Notes: a model not told the origin generated them from the letters alone. Positions 27,712 through 37,779 are shown, numbered from the stretch's first letter. The stretch: 64,000 nt of DNA from Curtobacterium sp. GC_Cur_3 (GCF_026544205.1 NZ_JALNUI010000004.1:62001-126000), one strand, 5' to 3'. Numbers and translations are program-made.

Positions 27712-27742
27712 TAGCATGCTGCAACCGGCAACGCGCAGTTGC
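27712..27742 (+). promoter_or_regulatory. clgR promoter with inverted repeat
   Basis: TAGCAT at 27712-27717 is a plausible -10. Just downstream, over the start of the transcript, GCAAC (27728-27732) and GTTGC (27738-27742) form an inverted repeat around GCGCA. It is a candidate autoregulatory operator for the downstream regulator, though it does not clearly match the published ClgR site as I recall it. Confidence 0.4.
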
Positions 27743-27803
27743 TGAACCCGAACCGGTCATCCCGATCGGCCGGGCGCGGAGACGACAGAGAGGAGGAGTT
27801 CTC

Positions 27804-28112
27804 ATGGTTCTCGTTCGTCAGGAAATCGGCGATGTCCTTCGGGACTTCCGCTTGCAGAAGGGCCGGACCCTCCGTCAGGTCGCGTCCAAGGCCAGCGTCG
27901 CACTCGGGTACCTCAGTGAGGTCGAGCGCGGACAGAAGGAAGCCAGTTCGGAGATCCTCGCATCCGTCGCGGACGCGCTGGACACCCCGATCTCGACCAT
28001 CATGCGCGAGGTGGGCGACCGCCTCGCCGTCGTGGAGGGCCTGACCGCCGTCCCGGACACGCTCCCGGACGAGCTCGTCGCCGAGTTCGACAACGACCTC
28101 GCGGTGCGCTGA
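27804..28112 (+). CDS. clgR: ClgR-type XRE-family regulator
   Basis: A 102-residue Cro/CI-type helix-turn-helix protein. The signature GRTLRQVASKASVALGYLSE followed by VERGQKEASSEILAS is that of ClgR, the actinobacterial activator of clp protease and stress genes. The gene position, between cinA and DUF3046-recA, matches the clgR neighbourhood in mycobacteria. The ATG follows AGGAGGAG. An inverted repeat in its leader may mediate self-control. Confidence 0.9.
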   Translation: MVLVRQEIGDVLRDFRLQKGRTLRQVASKASVALGYLSEVERGQKEASSEILASVADALDTPISTIMREVGDRLAVVEGLTAVPDTLPDELVAEFDNDLAVR

Positions 28113-28131
28113 GACGCACTGCCCTCCCGAA

Positions 28132-28159
28132 CGCCCCCGCCGGTCCGCCGGCGGGGGCG
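28132..28159 (+). terminator. clgR terminator
   Basis: CGCCCCCGCCGG at 28132-28143 pairs perfectly with 28148-28159 around a TCCG loop, 19 bases past the clgR stop. Confidence 0.85.
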
Positions 28160-28192
28160 CTCGTCGTCCGGGGGTCGGTCTACCCTTGACGG

Positions 28193-28417
28193 ATGCGCGT
28201 GAGTGAGTTCTGGCGAGCCGTCGACCAGGTGTTCGGGGAGGCCTACGGGGCCGTCGTTGCACGGGACGTCGTGCTCGAGGACCTCGGCGGCCGGTCCGCG
28301 GCGGACGCCATCGCCGCGGGGATCGACACCCGCACGGTGTGGGACGCCCTCTGCGACTCGCAGGACGTCCCGCTCGACCGTCGGCACGGCAAGGGCCTGA
28401 TCGACCCGCCGAACTGA
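28193..28417 (+). CDS. DUF3046 protein
   Basis: A 74-residue protein starting MRVSEFWRAVDQVFGEAYG, recognisable as DUF3046, a small actinobacterial family found next to recA. It has the typical VLEDLGGRSAADAIAAG and the TVWDALCDSQDVP region. Function unknown. TACCCT ends six bases before the ATG, so the transcript is probably leaderless. It precedes recA but the SOS promoter lies between them. Confidence 0.92.
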   Translation: MRVSEFWRAVDQVFGEAYGAVVARDVVLEDLGGRSAADAIAAGIDTRTVWDALCDSQDVPLDRRHGKGLIDPPN

Positions 28418-28429
28418 GGTCGGTGCACC

Positions 28430-28481
28430 CGAACACGTGTTCGGCGTGTCGCTCGAACGCGTGTTCGACCGGTGGTAGCTT
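28430..28481 (+). promoter_or_regulatory. recA SOS promoter with two LexA boxes
   Basis: Two perfect actinobacterial SOS boxes of the CGAAC-N4-GTTCG type lie at 28430-28443 and 28454-28467, 24 bp centre to centre, about two helical turns. TAGCTT at 28476-28481 is the likely -10, and the second box covers the space just upstream. LexA bound here would block recA. The leader would be about 190 bases. Confidence 0.85.
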
Positions 28482-28676
28482 CCTCCACAGCGGCGTACCC
28501 GGCGGATTCCTTCCACAGGCAGCGTGGTGACCGGCAGTGATGTCGGTGGCCCGCCCTAGGTTCGGAGTCATCGGGAACACCCGAAGCCTTGTCCGAGAAC
28601 CCCTGGCCCTGCACCACCGGCCGCGGGGGATCGGACAGCCTACAGGCGGCAGACACCGAGCAGAAGGACCACCACC

Positions 28677-29741
28677 ATGCCATCACCCGCAGACCGCGAG
28701 AAGTCCCTCGAGACCGCACTCGCGCAGATCGACCGGCAGTTCGGCAAGGGTGCTGTCATGCGCCTCGGCTCGGACGAGCGCGCCCCGGTCGCCACCATCC
28801 CGACCGGCTCCGTCGCGCTGGACGTCGCGCTGGGGATCGGTGGGCTGCCGCGTGGCCGCATCATCGAGATCTACGGCCCGGAGTCCTCCGGCAAGACCAC
28901 GCTCACGATCCACGCGATCGCGAACGCCCAGCGCAACGGTGGCATCGCGGCCTTCATTGACGCCGAGCACGCGCTCGACCCCGAGTACGCCAAGGCCCTC
29001 GGTGTCGACATCGACGCCCTCCTGGTGTCGCAGCCGGACACCGCCGAGCAGGCCCTCGAGATCGCCGACATGCTCGTCCGCTCGGGGTCCATCGACCTGA
29101 TCGTCATCGACTCCGTCGCCGCGCTCGTGCCCCGCGCCGAGATCGAAGGCGAGATGGGTGACTCCCACGTGGGTCTGCAGGCACGCCTCATGTCGCAGGC
29201 GCTCCGCAAGCTCGCCGGTGGGCTCAACCAGACGCAGACCACGATGATCTTCATCAACCAGCTGCGCGAGAAGATCGGTGTGTTCTTCGGTTCCCCCGAG
29301 ACCACCTCCGGCGGCAAGGCGCTCAAGTTCTACGCGTCGGTCCGTCTCGACATCCGTCGCATCGAGACCCTGAAGAGCGGCACGGACGCCGTCGGCAACC
29401 GCACCCGCGTCAAGGTCGTCAAGAACAAGATGGCGCCGCCCTTCAAGCAGGCCGAGTTCGACATCCTGTACGGCACGGGTATCTCGCGAGAGGGCTCGCT
29501 GCTCGACTTCGGTGTCGACCACAACATCGTCAAGAAGTCGGGTGCCTGGTACACCTACGACGGCGACCAGCTCGGGCAGGGCAAGGAGAACTCCCGTTCC
29601 TTCCTGATCCAGAACCCCGAGATCGCCGCTGACATCGAGGGCAAGATCCTCGCGAAGCTCGGCATCGGTGGGGCCAAGCCCGCCGCCGACGCCGCTCCGG
29701 TCGAGTCCATCGAGCCCAAGCTCGCGCGCAAGGGCGCGTGA
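28677..29741 (+). CDS. recA: recombinase RecA
   Basis: A 354-residue ATP-dependent strand-exchange protein and LexA co-protease. Walker A is [10 protein letters not shown], the RecA signature [14 protein letters not shown] is intact, and [19 protein letters not shown] is the L2 DNA-binding loop. The C-terminal tail is short and mixed charge. It is under two LexA boxes. The stop overlaps the recX GTG (GTGA), giving translational coupling. Confidence 0.98.
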   Translation: MPSPADREKSLETALAQIDRQFGKGAVMRLGSDERAPVATIPTGSVALDVALGIGGLPRGRIIEIYGPESSGKTTLTIHAIANAQRNGGIAAFIDAEHALDPEYAKALGVDIDALLVSQPDTAEQALEIADMLVRSGSIDLIVIDSVAALVPRAEIEGEMGDSHVGLQARLMSQALRKLAGGLNQTQTTMIFINQLREKIGVFFGSPETTSGGKALKFYASVRLDIRRIETLKSGTDAVGNRTRVKVVKNKMAPPFKQAEFDILYGTGISREGSLLDFGVDHNIVKKSGAWYTYDGDQLGQGKENSRSFLIQNPEIAADIEGKILAKLGIGGAKPAADAAPVESIEPKLARKGA

Positions 29742-30724
29742 CCAGCCGCAACGACGACGACGCGGACCTCGCACCGGTCACTGACCTGTTCGGTGCGAGG
29801 ACCCGTCGTCGTGCGGAGGCGTCCAGCGCCGAGGACGACGCAGCCGTACCTCCGGTGTCGTCTGACCCCGCGCGTCCGTCGTCCGTGTCGTCCCGTCCGT
29901 CGTCCTCGTCGTCACGGATCGCTCCGGTCGCCGACATCACCGGCGTCGACCCCGCGGGGCCATCCGTGGACGACGACGGCGACCACCACGTCGACGACAC
30001 GACGGATGCCGACGCGGACAGCCCCGTCCCGATCGGTGGGCCGCGCGGGCAGGCCACGTGGGTGTCGCCGGTCGTCGGTGACGGCACCGGTCGCACGGCC
30101 CGGGCCGAACAGTCCGGGTACGACGACGACGGCGCCGACGCGACCACCGCCTCGGTCTTCTCGATCAGCGGGGGCGAAGAGATCGACCCCGCCGACGCGC
30201 CCCGTCCGCTCGACGAGCAGCGCGCGGATGCCGAACGCCTAAGCATGCGTGCGCTCGGTCGCAAGGGCGTGAGCGAGTCCGAGCTGCGGACGATGCTCAC
30301 GGGCAACGACCTCGAGCCCGACGTCGTCGAGCACGAGATCGAACGACTCACCCGGGTGGGGCTCCTCGACGACGTCGCGCTGGCCACCGACCTGGTGGAC
30401 CGGCTGCACGACCGCAAGGGCCTCGGCCGCCAGGGTGTCGTCGCGGAACTGCGACGCCGCGGCATCGGGGCAGAAGCCATCGACGCCGCACTCGACGCCG
30501 CTGCGGAGGACGAGGACGACGAGTTCGTCCGGGCGATCGAGCTCGCGCAGAGGCGGGCCGGACAGCTCCGTGGACTCGACCGTGCCACGGCCGAGCGACG
30601 ACTCTCCGGGTTCCTCATGCGCAAGGGCTACAACGGCGGCGTGGTCCGGATCGCGGTCGAGCGTGCGCTCTACGGCGGCGGCCCGAAGCCCGGCGGACCG
30701 CGCGGTACCGTCCGCTTCGAGTAG
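29738..30724 (+). CDS. recX: RecX regulatory protein with long N-terminal extension
   Basis: A 328-residue protein of which only about the last 170 residues are the RecX three-helix repeats ([59 protein letters not shown]). RecX binds and restrains RecA filaments. The first 150 residues are Ser/Asp/Pro-rich and look disordered; typical RecX is 150-270 residues. The GTG overlaps the recA stop, supporting the long form, although an internal start cannot be excluded. Confidence 0.92.
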   Translation: MTSRNDDDADLAPVTDLFGARTRRRAEASSAEDDAAVPPVSSDPARPSSVSSRPSSSSSRIAPVADITGVDPAGPSVDDDGDHHVDDTTDADADSPVPIGGPRGQATWVSPVVGDGTGRTARAEQSGYDDDGADATTASVFSISGGEEIDPADAPRPLDEQRADAERLSMRALGRKGVSESELRTMLTGNDLEPDVVEHEIERLTRVGLLDDVALATDLVDRLHDRKGLGRQGVVAELRRRGIGAEAIDAALDAAAEDEDDEFVRAIELAQRRAGQLRGLDRATAERRLSGFLMRKGYNGGVVRIAVERALYGGGPKPGGPRGTVRFE

Positions 30725-30775
30725 CGACGAACGACGGCCATGGTGCGTCACCGTGAGAATTACACTGTGACGACC

Positions 30776-32269
30776 ATGGCCACCGTCGCAGCGCGCCCCC
30801 GCACCTACGAAGTCCGCACCTACGGGTGCCAGATGAACGTGCACGACTCGGAACGGCTCAGCGGGTCGCTCCAGGCGTCCGGGTACGTCGCCGCTGACGG
30901 CGAGCAGGCCGACGTCGTCGTGATCAACACCTGCGCCGTGCGCGAGAACGCCGACAAGCGGCTCTACGGCAACCTCGGGCTCCTCGCCGGCATCAAGCGC
31001 GAGCACCCGGGCATGCAGATCGCGGTAGGCGGGTGCCTGGCGCAGAAGGACAAGGCCGTCATCCTCGAGAAGGCGCCGTGGGTGGACGTCGTCTTCGGCA
31101 CGCACAACATGGGGTCCCTGCCGACGCTGCTCGAGCGTGCGCGGCACAACGGCGAGGCGCAGCTCGAGATCCTCGAGTCGCTCGACGTCTTCCCCTCGAC
31201 GCTGCCGACCAAGCGCGAGTCGACGCACAGCGGCTGGGTGTCGATCTCCGTCGGGTGCAACAACACCTGCACGTTCTGCATCGTGCCGTCGCTGCGCGGC
31301 AAGGAGAAGGACCGCCGGCCAGGGGACGTCCTCGCCGAGGTCCAGGCGCTCGTCGACGACGGCGCCATCGAGGTCACGCTGCTGGGGCAGAACGTGAACT
31401 CCTACGGCGTCGAGTTCGGTGACCGCCAGGCGTTCAGCAAGCTCCTCCGCGCGACCGGGCAGATCGAGGGCCTCGAGCGCGTGCGCTTCACGAGTCCCCA
31501 CCCGGCGGCCTTCACCGACGACGTCATCGACGCCATGGCCGAGACGCCGAACGTCATGCCGCAGCTCCACATGCCGCTGCAGTCGGGGTCCGACCGGGTC
31601 CTCAAGGCCATGCGCCGCAGCTACCGCAGCGAGTGGTTCCTCGGGATCCTCGACCGCGTGCGCCGAGCGATGCCGCACGCGGCGATCTCGACCGACATCA
31701 TCGTCGGCTTCCCCGGCGAGACCGAGGCGGACTTCGAGGACACGCTCCGGGTCGTCGAAGCGGCGCGCTTCGCCACGGCGTTCACGTTCCAGTACTCCAT
31801 CCGCCCCGGCACGCCCGCGGCGACGATGGACGACCAGCTGCCGAAGGAGATCGTGCAGGCGCGGTACGAGCGGCTCGTGGCGCTGCAGGAACGCATCACC
31901 GCCGAGGAGAACGCGAAGCAGGTCGGCCGGACGGTGGAGGTGCTCGTCGCGACGGGGGAGGGCAAGAAGGACGAGGCCACCCACCGGCTCTCCGGACGCG
32001 CCGAGGACTCCCGCCTGGTGCACTTCTCGGTCCCGGCGGGGTCGGACGTCCCCCGCCCGGGCGACGTCGTCACCGTGGAGGTCACCCGGTCGGCGCCGCA
32101 CTTCCTCATCGGCGACGGAGACGCCCCCCTGCGCATCCGTCGCACCCGTGCCGGCGACGCCTGGGACCGTGCCGAGGCCGAGTCCTGCGGCGTCCCCACG
32201 CCCGCGGCGCCGGGCGCCGGTCCGAAGCCGGTGTCGCTGGGCCTGCCGTCGCTCCGTGTCGGGCGCTGA
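30776..32269 (+). CDS. miaB: tRNA-2-methylthio-N6-dimethylallyladenosine synthase
   Basis: A 497-residue radical-SAM methylthiotransferase that thiomethylates i6A37 in tRNA after MiaA. The UPF0004 domain starts [15 protein letters not shown] with its cluster-binding Cys residues. The radical-SAM motif is [16 protein letters not shown] (CxxxCxxC), and a TRAM domain lies at the C-terminus. TACACT ends nine bases before ATG 30776, arguing for this short-leader start over the in-frame codons at 30740 and 30767. It overlaps miaA by 14 bases. Confidence 0.95.
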   Translation: MATVAARPRTYEVRTYGCQMNVHDSERLSGSLQASGYVAADGEQADVVVINTCAVRENADKRLYGNLGLLAGIKREHPGMQIAVGGCLAQKDKAVILEKAPWVDVVFGTHNMGSLPTLLERARHNGEAQLEILESLDVFPSTLPTKRESTHSGWVSISVGCNNTCTFCIVPSLRGKEKDRRPGDVLAEVQALVDDGAIEVTLLGQNVNSYGVEFGDRQAFSKLLRATGQIEGLERVRFTSPHPAAFTDDVIDAMAETPNVMPQLHMPLQSGSDRVLKAMRRSYRSEWFLGILDRVRRAMPHAAISTDIIVGFPGETEADFEDTLRVVEAARFATAFTFQYSIRPGTPAATMDDQLPKEIVQARYERLVALQERITAEENAKQVGRTVEVLVATGEGKKDEATHRLSGRAEDSRLVHFSVPAGSDVPRPGDVVTVEVTRSAPHFLIGDGDAPLRIRRTRAGDAWDRAEAESCGVPTPAAPGAGPKPVSLGLPSLRVGR

Positions 32270-33194
32270 CACCCCCGGGCAGCTGATCGCGGTCGTCGGG
32301 GCCACCGGGACGGGCAAGTCCGACCTCGCGATCGCGATCGCCGACCGGCACCGCGACCAGGGCCGCACGGCGGAGATCGTCAACGCCGACGCGATGCAGT
32401 TCTACCGGGGGATGGACATCGGCACCGCGAAGGTGCCAGAGCACGAGCGCCACGGCATCCCGCACCACCAGCTCGACGTGCTCGACGTCACGGACGAGGC
32501 CAGCGTCGCCGCCTACCAGCGCGACGCCCGCGCGACGATCGACCGCGTGCTCGAGGAGGGCGGCGTGGCCGTGCTCGTCGGCGGCAGCGGCCTGTACGTG
32601 TCGTCGGTGCTCCACGACCTCGACTTCCCGGGCACCGACCCGGAGCTCCGCCGTGCGCTCGAGCAGGAGCACGAGGACCACGGGCCGGCGCCGCTGCTGG
32701 CCCGGCTGCGCGACCTCGACCCCGAGGCCGCCGCGACCATCGACGCCCGCAACCCGCGGCGGCTCATCCGCGCCGTCGAGATCGCGAGCCGGTCGGACCG
32801 CGTCACCACGAGCCTCCCTGCCGCGCCCCGCGCATGGCGACCGGCCAGGGTGCTGCACCTGCGTCGTGACCGCGAGCAGCTCGTCGCCGCGCTCCACGAG
32901 CGCGCCGCACGCATGTTCCGGGACGGCCTCGTCGACGAGGTCGCCGGCCTCCGCGACCGCGGGCTGGAGCAGGGCCGGACCGCGCGCGCGGCGATCGGCT
33001 ACGCGCAGGCGTTGGACGTGCTGCGCGGGGAGGCCAGCGTCGAGGACGCGGTGGAGGCCACCGGCATCGCGACGAGGAAGTACGCGCGACGACAGGTGTC
33101 CTGGTTCCGCCGGTACTCCGAGGCCGAGGAGCTCGACGTCACGGGAGCGGACCGCGACGGCCTGACGGCGGTGGCCCGTAGGATCGTGCCGTGA
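32256..33194 (+). CDS. miaA: tRNA dimethylallyltransferase
   Basis: A 312-residue enzyme that prenylates A37 of tRNAs reading UNN codons, providing the substrate for MiaB. The P-loop is [17 protein letters not shown], followed by [18 protein letters not shown] and [11 protein letters not shown]. The GTG at 32256 overlaps the end of miaB. The stop overlaps the dapF GTG by four bases, so miaB-miaA-dapF form one unit, with a further promoter before dapF. Confidence 0.95.
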   Translation: MSGADTPGQLIAVVGATGTGKSDLAIAIADRHRDQGRTAEIVNADAMQFYRGMDIGTAKVPEHERHGIPHHQLDVLDVTDEASVAAYQRDARATIDRVLEEGGVAVLVGGSGLYVSSVLHDLDFPGTDPELRRALEQEHEDHGPAPLLARLRDLDPEAAATIDARNPRRLIRAVEIASRSDRVTTSLPAAPRAWRPARVLHLRRDREQLVAALHERAARMFRDGLVDEVAGLRDRGLEQGRTARAAIGYAQALDVLRGEASVEDAVEATGIATRKYARRQVSWFRRYSEAEELDVTGADRDGLTAVARRIVP

Positions 33195-34081
33195 CCGAGC
33201 TGCACTTCACCAAGGGCCAGGGGACCGGCAACGACTTCGTCCTGTTCGCCGACCCCGACGCGACGGTCGACCTGACCCCGGACCGCATCCGCGCGATCGC
33301 CGACCGGCGCTTCGGCGTGGGCGCGGACGGCGTCATCCGGGCCGTGCGGTCCGACGCCATCGCGGAGGGCCGCGCCATCGTCGCCGAGGACCCCTCGGCC
33401 ACCTGGTTCATGGACTACCACAACGCCGACGGCACGGTCGCCGAGATGTGCGGCAACGGCATCCGTGTGTTCGCGCGGTACCTGACCGAGTCGGGGCTCG
33501 TCGACCTCCAGCCCGGGGAGACCCTCTCCGTCGGCAGCCGCAAGGGCATCGTCGACATCCAGCGGCAGGCGAACGGGTTCGCGGCGGACCTCGGGCGATG
33601 GGGCCTGGGGATCGAGGGCGGCGGCGCGGACGACGTGCTCGTCCGCGCGAAGAACCTCGACCGCGCCCGACCAGGCCTCGGTATCGACGTCGGCAACCCG
33701 CACGTGGTCGTGGCCCTGGCGACCGAGGACGAACTCGCGGGCCTCGACCTCACCTTCATCCCCGTGCTCGACCCCCCGCCGGCGGCCGGGGCGAACGTCG
33801 AGTTCGTGCTGCCGGGCGAGCCCCTGGTGCAGGACGGCATCGGGCAGATCACGATGCGCGTGCACGAGCGGGGCAGCGGCGAGACGCTGTCGTGCGGCAC
33901 GGGTGCCGTGGCGGCTGCCCTGGCGACGCGGCACTGGGCGGGGTCCTCGGCGCCGGACACCTGGCGCGTGCGGGTCCCCGGCGGGGTCGTCACCGTGCGG
34001 ATGTTCGCGGCCGAGGACGGCGAGCACGTGTCGCTGGCCGGGCCCGCGGAGCTCGTGTTCTCGGGGGACCTGACGGTCTGA
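33191..34081 (+). CDS. dapF: diaminopimelate epimerase
   Basis: A 296-residue racemase converting LL- to meso-diaminopimelate. The two catalytic Cys residues are in [20 protein letters not shown] and [14 protein letters not shown]. The N-terminal [14 protein letters not shown] is typical. TAGGAT ends six bases before the GTG, so a leaderless transcript may arise inside miaA in addition to read-through. A tandem-repeat region follows. Confidence 0.96.
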   Translation: MTELHFTKGQGTGNDFVLFADPDATVDLTPDRIRAIADRRFGVGADGVIRAVRSDAIAEGRAIVAEDPSATWFMDYHNADGTVAEMCGNGIRVFARYLTESGLVDLQPGETLSVGSRKGIVDIQRQANGFAADLGRWGLGIEGGGADDVLVRAKNLDRARPGLGIDVGNPHVVVALATEDELAGLDLTFIPVLDPPPAAGANVEFVLPGEPLVQDGIGQITMRVHERGSGETLSCGTGAVAAALATRHWAGSSAPDTWRVRVPGGVVTVRMFAAEDGEHVSLAGPAELVFSGDLTV

Positions 34082-34141
34082 CGGGTGGGGCGGGGCGGGC
34101 TGGCGCTGGCCGTTCGGCTCGTGGTGCCAGCCGTTCCGCGT

Positions 34142-34708
34142 GGTGCGAGGTTCCGCACCCGGTGCGAGGCCACGGCCGCGCACGGCGTGCGCAACCTCGC
34201 ACCGGCCGGGCCAGCGCGCACGGTGCGCGCTCCGGCCGGGAGGCTCGGCTCGGCTGGTCGACGTCGGTGACGATCGCCGTGCCTCCCGTCCGTACCCGCG
34301 CCCGGTGACAGGTTCTGCACTCGGTGCGAGGACACGGCCGCGCACGGCGTGCGCAACCTCGCACCAGCCGGACCAGCGCGCACGGTGCGCGCACCGGCCG
34401 GGAGGCTCGCCCCGGCTGGCCGACGCCGGTCACGTTCGCCGCGCCTCCCGTCCGTACCCGCGCCCGGTGCGAGGTTCTGCACTCGGCGCGAGGCCACGGC
34501 CGCGCACGGCGTGCGCAACCTCGCACCAGCCGGACCAGCGCGCACGGTGCGCGCTCCGGCCGGGAGGCTCGGCTCGGCTGGCCGGCGTCGGTCACGTTCG
34601 CCGCGCCTCCCGTCCGTACCCGCGCCCGCGCCCGGTGCGAGGTTCTGCACTCGGTGCGAGGACACGGCCGCGCACGGCGTGCGCAACCTCGCACGAGCCG
34701 GGCCGGCG
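34142..34708. repeat. 3.5 tandem copies of a 162-bp structured repeat
   Basis: Units begin at 34142, 34304, 34466 and 34634, the last incomplete. The period is 162 bp; the step before the last copy is 168 bp because of an extra six-base CGCGCC-type unit. Each unit holds two inverted repeats: GGTGCGAGGTT/AACCTCGCACC (34142-34152 with 34193-34203 in unit 1) and GGGAGGC/GCCTCCC further on. Units differ by a few substitutions. Because 162 is divisible by three, several reading frames stay open on both strands, but none has a convincing protein. The whole gap between dapF and the next gene is this repeat plus about 60 bases of GC-rich sequence. Confidence 0.9.
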
Positions 34709-34725
34709 CCCAGCCGCCGCGGCGC

Positions 34726-35340
34726 CTACTCCGCCGTGCGCCGCACCCGCAGCACGCGGAACCCCTTGTCCGTCGTCGCCCGGGTGACCTCGTACGACGC
34801 ACCGAGTGCCTCGCCCAGCCACTTCTGCAGGGAGTCGCCGCCGAGGTCCTTCGAGACGACGAGCCAGGCGTCGCCCGCGACCTCGAGCCGGGGGAGCCAG
34901 GTCAGCAGGATCGCGTGGAGTTCGTCCTTGCCCACCCGGATCGGCGGGTTGGACCAGATCGTGCGGAAGCGCAGGTCGGCTGGCACGTCGGACGGCAGCG
35001 CGATCGACACGTTCGCGGCGCCGGCGGTCGCAGCGTTCTGCCGCGCCAGGTCCAGCACCCGCTCGTTGACGTCGACGCCCCAGACCTGGGTGTCCGGGGA
35101 GCGCAGGGCCATCGCGATCGCGAGCGGCCCCCACCCGCAGCCGACGTCGAGCAGGGCGCCGTCGGTGGCAGGCTCCGGCACCGCGTTCAGCAGCACGCGG
35201 GTGCCGCGGTCGAGCCCGTCGGGGCTGAAGACGCCGGCAGCGGTGGTCAGCGACAGCGAATGCCCCGCCAGGGTGACCTCGATCTGCCGGGGCCGAGCCT
35301 GGCTCTCCGGGGTGGCCGAGAAGTAGTGGTCGTTCGCCAT
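34726..35340 (-). CDS. class I SAM methyltransferase, RsmC-like
   Basis: A 204-residue methyltransferase of the small-domain type. The SAM loop is LLDVGCGWGPLAIA, the acidic residue after motif II is in WGVDVNERVL, and motif IV is SNPPIRVGKDELHA, the NPP pattern of rRNA or protein N-methyltransferases. By resemblance it may be an RsmC-type 16S rRNA guanine methyltransferase, lacking the RsmC N-terminal domain. It starts at ATG 35340 and is divergent from hflX. Confidence 0.85.
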   Translation of the reverse strand: MANDHYFSATPESQARPRQIEVTLAGHSLSLTTAAGVFSPDGLDRGTRVLLNAVPEPATDGALLDVGCGWGPLAIAMALRSPDTQVWGVDVNERVLDLARQNAATAGAANVSIALPSDVPADLRFRTIWSNPPIRVGKDELHAILLTWLPRLEVAGDAWLVVSKDLGGDSLQKWLGEALGASYEVTRATTDKGFRVLRVRRTAE

Positions 35341-35401
35341 GGAAGAACCGTACCGGGAACCCCGTGTGTCCTGAGGGCGCCGGAGGTACCCTGTGGACAG
35401 C

Positions 35402-36925
35402 ATGACGGAACCCAACAACCAAGCTGAAGGCGACGGCGTCGTCGAGCGCGTGCTGCGCAACGCCGACTCGCGAGCCAGCTCGTCCATCTTCGCCCCGGCG
35501 CAGGCCATCCAGACCCGATCGGTCGACGACTCCGGCTGGTCCGGCGACGGCGACCAGTACGACCGTGAGGACCGCGCAGCGCTGCGTCGCGTCGCGGGCC
35601 TCTCCACCGAACTCGAGGACGTCACCGAGGTCGAGTACCGGCAACTCCGGCTCGAACAGGTCGTCCTCATCGGCGTGTACGCCCAGGGCGACGCCGCCGA
35701 CGCCGAGAACTCCATGCGGGAGCTGTCCGCCCTCGCCGAGACCGCGGGTGCCGTGGTCCTCGACGGGCTGCTGCAGCGCCGCCCGAACCCCGACCCGGCG
35801 ACCTACCTCGGCAAGGGCAAGGCCGAGGAGCTCGCGATGGTCGTCAAGGCCACCGGCGCGGACACCGTGATCGCCGACACCGAACTCGCGCCCTCGCAGC
35901 GCCGTGCGCTCGAGGACGTCGTCAAGGTCAAGGTCATCGACCGCACGGCCGTGATCCTCGACATCTTCAGCCAGCACGCCAAGACCAGAGAGGGCAAGGC
36001 GCAGGTCGAACTCGCGCAGCTCGAGTACCTGCTGCCCCGCCTCCGCGGCTGGGGTGAGTCGATGTCCCGCCAGGCCGGTGGTCAGGTGTCCGGTGGTGCC
36101 GGCATGGGCTCACGTGGTCCCGGTGAGACGAAGATCGAGCTCGACCGACGTCGCATCCACACGCGCATGTCGAAGCTCCGGCGCCAGATCGCCGGCTTCG
36201 CCCCGGCACGGGAGGCCAAGCGCGCCGACCGGCACCGCAACGACGTGCCGAGCGTCGCCATCGCCGGCTACACCAACGCCGGCAAGTCGTCGCTGCTGAA
36301 CCGCCTGACGAGCGCCGGCGTGCTCGTGCAGAACCAGCTCTTCGCGACGCTGGACGCCACGGTCCGCCGGACCGAGAGCACCAAGGGCCGCGAGTTCACC
36401 TTCGTCGACACGGTCGGCTTCGTCCGCAACCTGCCGCACCAGCTCGTCGAGGCCTTCCGCTCCACGCTCGAGGAGGTCGGCGAGGCCGACGTCATCGTGC
36501 ACGTGGTCGACGGCTCGCACCCCGACCCCGCCGCACAGCTGGCAACGGTGCGCGAGGTGATCGGTGATGTCGGAGCGCGTGACATCCCGGAGATCGTCGC
36601 CTTCAACAAGGCCGACCTCATCGACGACACGCAGCGCATGGTGCTCGTGGGGCTCGCCCCCGACGCCGTGTTCGTCTCCGCACGCACCGGCGAGGGCATC
36701 CCCGAGCTGCTGCAGGCGATCGAGGACCGCCTCCCCGAGCCCGACGTGGAGCTCACCGTCGTCGTGCCGTACGACCGCGGCGACCTGGTCTCACACCTGC
36801 ACGACGCGGGATCGGTCGAGTCCGTCGACTACGTCGAGGACGGCACCCGCCTGCGGGTGCGCGTCTTCCAGCGCCAGGTCGCCGAGCTGGACCCGTACGT
36901 GGTCGCGCCGGTCGCGTCCGTCTGA
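35402..36925 (+). CDS. hflX: GTPase HflX
   Basis: A 507-residue ribosome-associated GTPase that splits stalled 70S ribosomes. The HflX N-terminal domain contains NPDPATYLGKGKAEEL, then the glycine-rich linker GGQVSGGAGMGSRGPGETK. The G domain has AGYTNAGKSSLLNRL, DTVGFVRNLPHQLVEAFRS and FNKADL. TACCCT ends nine bases before ATG 35402, making this the preferred start over the GTG at 35393. A strong shared terminator separates it from lexA. Confidence 0.96.
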   Translation: MTEPNNQAEGDGVVERVLRNADSRASSSIFAPAQAIQTRSVDDSGWSGDGDQYDREDRAALRRVAGLSTELEDVTEVEYRQLRLEQVVLIGVYAQGDAADAENSMRELSALAETAGAVVLDGLLQRRPNPDPATYLGKGKAEELAMVVKATGADTVIADTELAPSQRRALEDVVKVKVIDRTAVILDIFSQHAKTREGKAQVELAQLEYLLPRLRGWGESMSRQAGGQVSGGAGMGSRGPGETKIELDRRRIHTRMSKLRRQIAGFAPAREAKRADRHRNDVPSVAIAGYTNAGKSSLLNRLTSAGVLVQNQLFATLDATVRRTESTKGREFTFVDTVGFVRNLPHQLVEAFRSTLEEVGEADVIVHVVDGSHPDPAAQLATVREVIGDVGARDIPEIVAFNKADLIDDTQRMVLVGLAPDAVFVSARTGEGIPELLQAIEDRLPEPDVELTVVVPYDRGDLVSHLHDAGSVESVDYVEDGTRLRVRVFQRQVAELDPYVVAPVASV

Positions 36926-36934
36926 TCCCAGCCG

Positions 36935-36984
36935 AACGGCCAGGAGGCTCGACCTGCGTTCGCAGGGCGAGCCTCCTGGCCGTT
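36935..36984. terminator. bidirectional hflX/lexA terminator
   Basis: A 17-bp perfect stem (36935-36951 with 36968-36984) encloses a second small stem CCTGCG/CGCAGG. TTT follows on the plus strand and AA precedes it for the minus strand. The stem core GGAGGCTCG/CGAGCCTCC recurs elsewhere in the window. Confidence 0.9.
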
Positions 36985-37011
36985 TCCGGTCACGTCCGGT
37001 GACCGGCGCGC

Positions 37012-37656
37012 TCAGAGCGAGCGGAGGACCGCGACGACCTTGCCGAGCACCGTGGCGGCGTCGCCGAGGATGGGCTCGAACGCGGTGTTCCGGGGGAGCA
37101 GCCACGTGTGGCCGTCCCGCTGCCGGAAGACCTTGACGGTCGCTTCCTCGTCGAGCATCGCGGCGACGATGTCGCCGTTGTCGGCGGTCTGCTGTGCGCG
37201 GACGACGACCCAGTCGCCGTCGCAGATCGCGGCGTCGATCATGGACTCACCGACGACCTTGAGCATGAAGAGGTCACCCGTGCCGACGAGCTGACGGGGC
37301 AGCGGGATGATCTCGTCGACGTGCTGCTCGGCCGTGATCGGGACACCGGCGGCGATCCGGCCGACCAGGGGCACGAGCGTGGTGGCGTCGACGTCGGGGC
37401 CGTCCACGTCCGGCGTCGGTTCGTCGACCAGCACCTCGAGGGCACGGGGACGGTTCGGGTCACGTCGGATCCAGCCGCCGAGTTCGAGCTGCCCGAGCTG
37501 GTGGGACACGCTCGACAACGAGGAGAGCCCCGCGGCGTCGCCGATCTCCCGCATGCTCGGCGGGTAGCCCCGGCTGGCGATCGACGCTCGGATCGCGTCG
37601 AGGATCGCCTGCTGCTTGGCCGTCAGCGGTTTCTGGACCCGCAGTTCGTCCGCCAC
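37012..37656 (-). CDS. lexA: LexA repressor
   Basis: A 214-residue SOS repressor. The winged helix is [20 protein letters not shown] then [20 protein letters not shown]. The self-cleavage site Ala-Gly is in [10 protein letters not shown], the catalytic Ser in [16 protein letters not shown] and the Lys in [12 protein letters not shown]. The GTG at 37656 is chosen from the family start ([16 protein letters not shown]) and an AGAAGG about ten bases upstream. Its promoter -35 overlaps an SOS-like box, consistent with autorepression. Divergent from the LysM gene. Confidence 0.96.
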   Translation of the reverse strand: MADELRVQKPLTAKQQAILDAIRASIASRGYPPSMREIGDAAGLSSLSSVSHQLGQLELGGWIRRDPNRPRALEVLVDEPTPDVDGPDVDATTLVPLVGRIAAGVPITAEQHVDEIIPLPRQLVGTGDLFMLKVVGESMIDAAICDGDWVVVRAQQTADNGDIVAAMLDEEATVKVFRQRDGHTWLLPRNTAFEPILGDAATVLGKVVAVLRSL

Positions 37657-37739
37657 GTCGTCTCGCCTTCTCGTCGGACCGTGGATGGCTGTCCCAGGAA
37701 TGTCGGTGGTCCCCGTGAGACTTGTCCAAGTCAGTCGAA

Positions 37740-37779
37740 ACAGTATCCGACCGCACTCTGCCGGACAAACACCTGTTCG
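37740..37779 (-). promoter_or_regulatory. lexA promoter with SOS-like box
   Basis: On the minus strand TTGTCC (37768-37763) and TACTGT (37745-37740) are spaced by 17 bp, a good promoter. The box CAAAC-N4-GTTCG at 37766-37779 differs from the consensus by one base and covers the -35. Confidence 0.7.

Noticed and set aside
30740..30775. Earlier ATG (30740) or GTG (30767) as the miaB start
   Set aside because: TACACT at 30761-30766 would lie inside or directly at these starts; ATG 30776 fits the promoter spacing and the family N-terminus.
34142..34708. CRISPR array
   Set aside because: The units are 162 bp, directly adjacent and conserved along their whole length, with no unique spacers and no cas genes.
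34140..34802. Arg-rich open frames on both strands through the 162-bp repeats
   Set aside because: They stay open because the repeat length is a multiple of three; no ribosome site, no domain, and all frames look alike.
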